This document shows, piece by piece, positions 21,377-23,249 of a stretch of DNA of 23,249 nucleotides. The notes beneath the pieces are model-generated. The model saw only the letters and a program-made list of their open reading frames with translations. It was not told where the DNA came from and searched no databases. Each line of letters begins with the position of its first letter. Positions within the stretch are counted from its first letter, which is position 1. This DNA is from Choristocarpus tenellus KU-1152. Its lineage: Eukaryota; Phaeophyceae. Both the position numbers and the translations under genes were made by a program. The stretch is taken from NCBI GenBank assembly GCA_964200185.2, contig CAXNAD020000259.1:1-23249 (forward strand), given 5' to 3'.

Positions 21377-21562
21377 GACTCGAAGTATATGGGTGAGGGG
21401 GAGGGGGGGTCTACACCAGGGTGTCCATTTGGTCCCTGATCAGGAAAAGTGCACTTACATTATCAATCCGACACATGCAACCAAATCACCCAAAAAATGC
21501 GACATGGAAAAATAGACCCCAAAATGGACAGCCACCCCCACCCCCCCCAGATACTTTCAGCC
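21377..21562 (+). mobile_element. MITE-like element copy D, complete
   Basis: This 186-bp copy has both terminal inverted repeats (GACTCGAAGTATATGGG at the left; the complement of the right end reads GGCTGAAAGTATCTGGG), G-rich then C-rich subterminal runs, and TCT on both flanks (21374-21376 and 21563-21565) as a 3-bp target duplication. It has no open frame and lies 300 bp upstream of the SRP54 start codon, so it may sit in or near that promoter. The size, inverted ends and short duplication fit a non-autonomous DNA transposon; I cannot assign a superfamily. Confidence 0.8.
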
Positions 21563-21565
21563 TCT

Positions 21566-23176
21566 AATTATAACCATACCATTCAAAAGTTCAACACTTT
21601 CCTGGTCATCTTCAAGGGTTTTGTTCTCGTGAACGGAGCTGAAAAAAACACAGGTCAGAGGTGAAACAAATTAAGTGGAGGACCGTGCTATATCGTGACT
21701 ATGCGTTAATTGTGTTCAAGACCCAAGGAAGTCTAGGCAGGTGGATGGGCAATTAATAGTGATTGGTGACTAGCTCATTCGGGTTGACTATGTTGAAGAT
21801 GAAGACAGAAAGATGTGCCTTGGATTCCCCGACAAGGCAGTAAACACAGTGCAGGTCTGGAACAACCAGACTGACAAGTTTGTTTACCTTGCAGAGAAAC
21901 CATCAGAAATGACGCTGATATCATTGCCGAGATCTCTTGGGGACTCTAAAAAGGTATGGGACATCTTCACAGTCAGGGGGGTTTTTAAGAGCCACAGATG
22001 TATCGCTTGAGCTCAAGATCCGATGCTCAAGGCTGAAGTGCTTGAAGGGGAATGAGCTATGGGATGGCTGAACAAACACACAAGAAGCAAAGAACGTAGG
22101 TAGTACCATTAGTTCTTGTGCAACAGTTAGGTCAAAGTTACTGAGAACAGTGCAGTGTATTTTGCCTCCGACCACAAGCACGGATATCCCTGACAAAAAG
22201 TGAAGAAAGCATATACTAAGTACATGTATATATGTACAGAGAGTAGTAGATCATATTTCTCCACATCCCTCCTTCAAGTTTGGACCGGAGTGCTAGATAA
22301 GTTGCAGAGGTCATGACCTCTTGTTCAATGAGGATCTCCTGTCCGAGGTAAGATGTAAGGAATGGTGCAAGCCACAGTGGTATGACCCTTTTCAGAGTGA
22401 GATGAGGAGCAGCAGAGAGAGAAAGCTAAAGAGAGGGGGGGAGGGAGATCTTTCATGACAAGAGCAACAACAGTCAAGAACTACACCATTCATGGATTGA
22501 CTACATGACTCCACCTTGCACCCACCGGATTGTGCGTGATGAAGTCTGCTTTGCGCTGTGCATGAGTAGTAGGGTTCACAACAGGGCAGTTTCCGTTCGC
22601 CCCGAATATGACCTCTCCAAAAAGCTTTGCAGGAGTCTCACATTCCATCTCATCTTTTACCTTGTCCTCTGACATTTGATCTGGGAGCAAGACCGCGAAA
22701 AATGGTCTGGAAATAGCCCAGTGTGACAGGTGTGTGTCAATTGTATTTCTCCCACTCACAGTAAAAGTCATAGATATCCTAAAGATGAGGGCAAAGAGTT
22801 CACAAGACGTTCCATGTTGGAAGGCAGGTAGGTGGTAGTGGAAGTCAGGTGGTGGATGATGTCGGGAAAAGGCTGGTGGACTTGACTTTGGGGCCATCAA
22901 CCGCACGGAACGAAGCTGCATGGACAATGAAGGACATTATAGAATGCCGTTTATGCTTGTGTGGATACCTTCTTGCGCATGCTGTGTAGACGTGTTTTTG
23001 GTTGTGATTAGGCATGTACTCTGGAATGGGGTAAAGTTTTGTACTCAACACCACAACATGACCTCAGTAGTCCACAAGTTTAGATAATGTAGACAGGGGT
23101 GTTTGTCACTGTTCTGTGTTCATCTCTTGACAGGATGAACACTGCTGACCACAGATATATCTTTTCCATTTCTTCT
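21566..23176. other. Region upstream of SRP54, no confirmed gene
   Basis: Besides the candidate exon at 21774, the longest open frame is 145 codons on the minus strand (22490-22927). A frame of that length is about what chance allows in a window this size, and its product resembles no family I know. A minus-strand segment at 22110-22190 (GISVLVVGGKIHCTVLSNFD), bounded by TTTTTGTCAG and a GT, also looks mildly coding. A short AG-rich run lies at about 22409-22450. Confidence 0.35.
21774..21953 (+). CDS. Candidate exon or gene relic, unknown function
   Basis: A 60-codon open stretch bounded by a TAG that could be an acceptor (GACTAG) and by AAAAAG/GTATGG, a plausible donor. It begins LIRVDYVEDEDRKMCLGFPD and includes TVQVWNNQTDKFVYLAEKPS. 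Residue mix and codon choice look coding. The same frame continues upstream through that TAG (VDGQLIVIGD) and downstream to a stop at 22008-22010, so it might also be a broken reading frame. I recognise no family and found no adjoining exons. If real, it is divergent from SRP54. Confidence 0.3.
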
Positions 23177-23249
23177 GGGTCAAAATATCTGGGGGGGGGG
23201 GGGGGGGGTTTGTGGGGGGGCGGCCGTTTCGGGCAAATAACTCTTTTTT
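23177..23249 (-). mobile_element. MITE-like element copy E, cut by the window end
   Basis: GGGTCAAAATATCTGGGGGG matches the terminal repeat of the family in inverted orientation. It is followed by a long G run and a diverged subterminal region. The rest lies beyond the window. Confidence 0.6.

Noticed and set aside
22490-22927. Longest open frame (145 codons, minus) as a gene
   Set aside because: A frame of this length is about what chance gives in 23 kb on six frames. It has no recognisable motif and no supporting neighbouring exon.

Overview
This window is nuclear DNA from a eukaryote, most likely an alga with a secondary, red-derived plastid. A photosynthetic stramenopile is my best guess; the exact lineage cannot be read from the sequence. 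Four things support this. (1) The one clear gene is split by 11 spliceosomal introns with GT..AG ends. (2) Its product is a bacterial-type SRP54/Ffh GTPase carrying an N-terminal signal peptide followed by a basic transit-like stretch, with Phe at the predicted +1 position, as in plastid proteins of heterokonts and cryptophytes. (3) Short TTAGGG/CCCTAA telomere-type tracts lie in the introns. (4) Transposon relics are scattered through non-coding DNA.

Layout. Positions 1-3347 lie downstream of the gene and contain no recognisable gene, only two copies of a small inverted-repeat element and an 8-base assembly gap. Positions 3348-21076 (minus strand) are the plastid SRP54 gene: 12 exons, 1,692 coding bases, 563 residues, and 16,037 bases of intron. 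All junction phases agree, and the conceptual protein aligns end to end with the Ffh/SRP54 family (N, G and M domains and a basic C-terminal tail). Positions 21077-23249 lie upstream. They hold another copy of the small element about 300 bp before the start codon, one plus-strand open stretch that could be an exon of an unknown divergent gene or a relic, and the beginning of a further element copy at the window edge.

The introns are long (150 to 5,592 bases). Intron 4 carries what looks like the tail of a Ty1/copia RNase H on the opposite strand, plus a diverged pair of about 145-bp direct repeats. Introns 2 and 9 each carry a pair of oppositely oriented telomere-type tracts that could base-pair in the transcript. 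Intron 8 ends in a degenerate telomere-like tract used as its acceptor region.

Function. The SRP54 GTPase is expected to work in the plastid stroma with the FtsY receptor, delivering proteins to the thylakoid Alb3/Sec machinery. I see no prokaryotic operon, CRISPR array, defence system, rRNA or convincing tRNA. The most interesting points are the targeting presequence, a changed SRP-RNA-binding motif in the M domain, a tandem in-frame splice acceptor, the telomere-repeat pairs in introns, and a MITE-like family with long G/C runs next to its termini.
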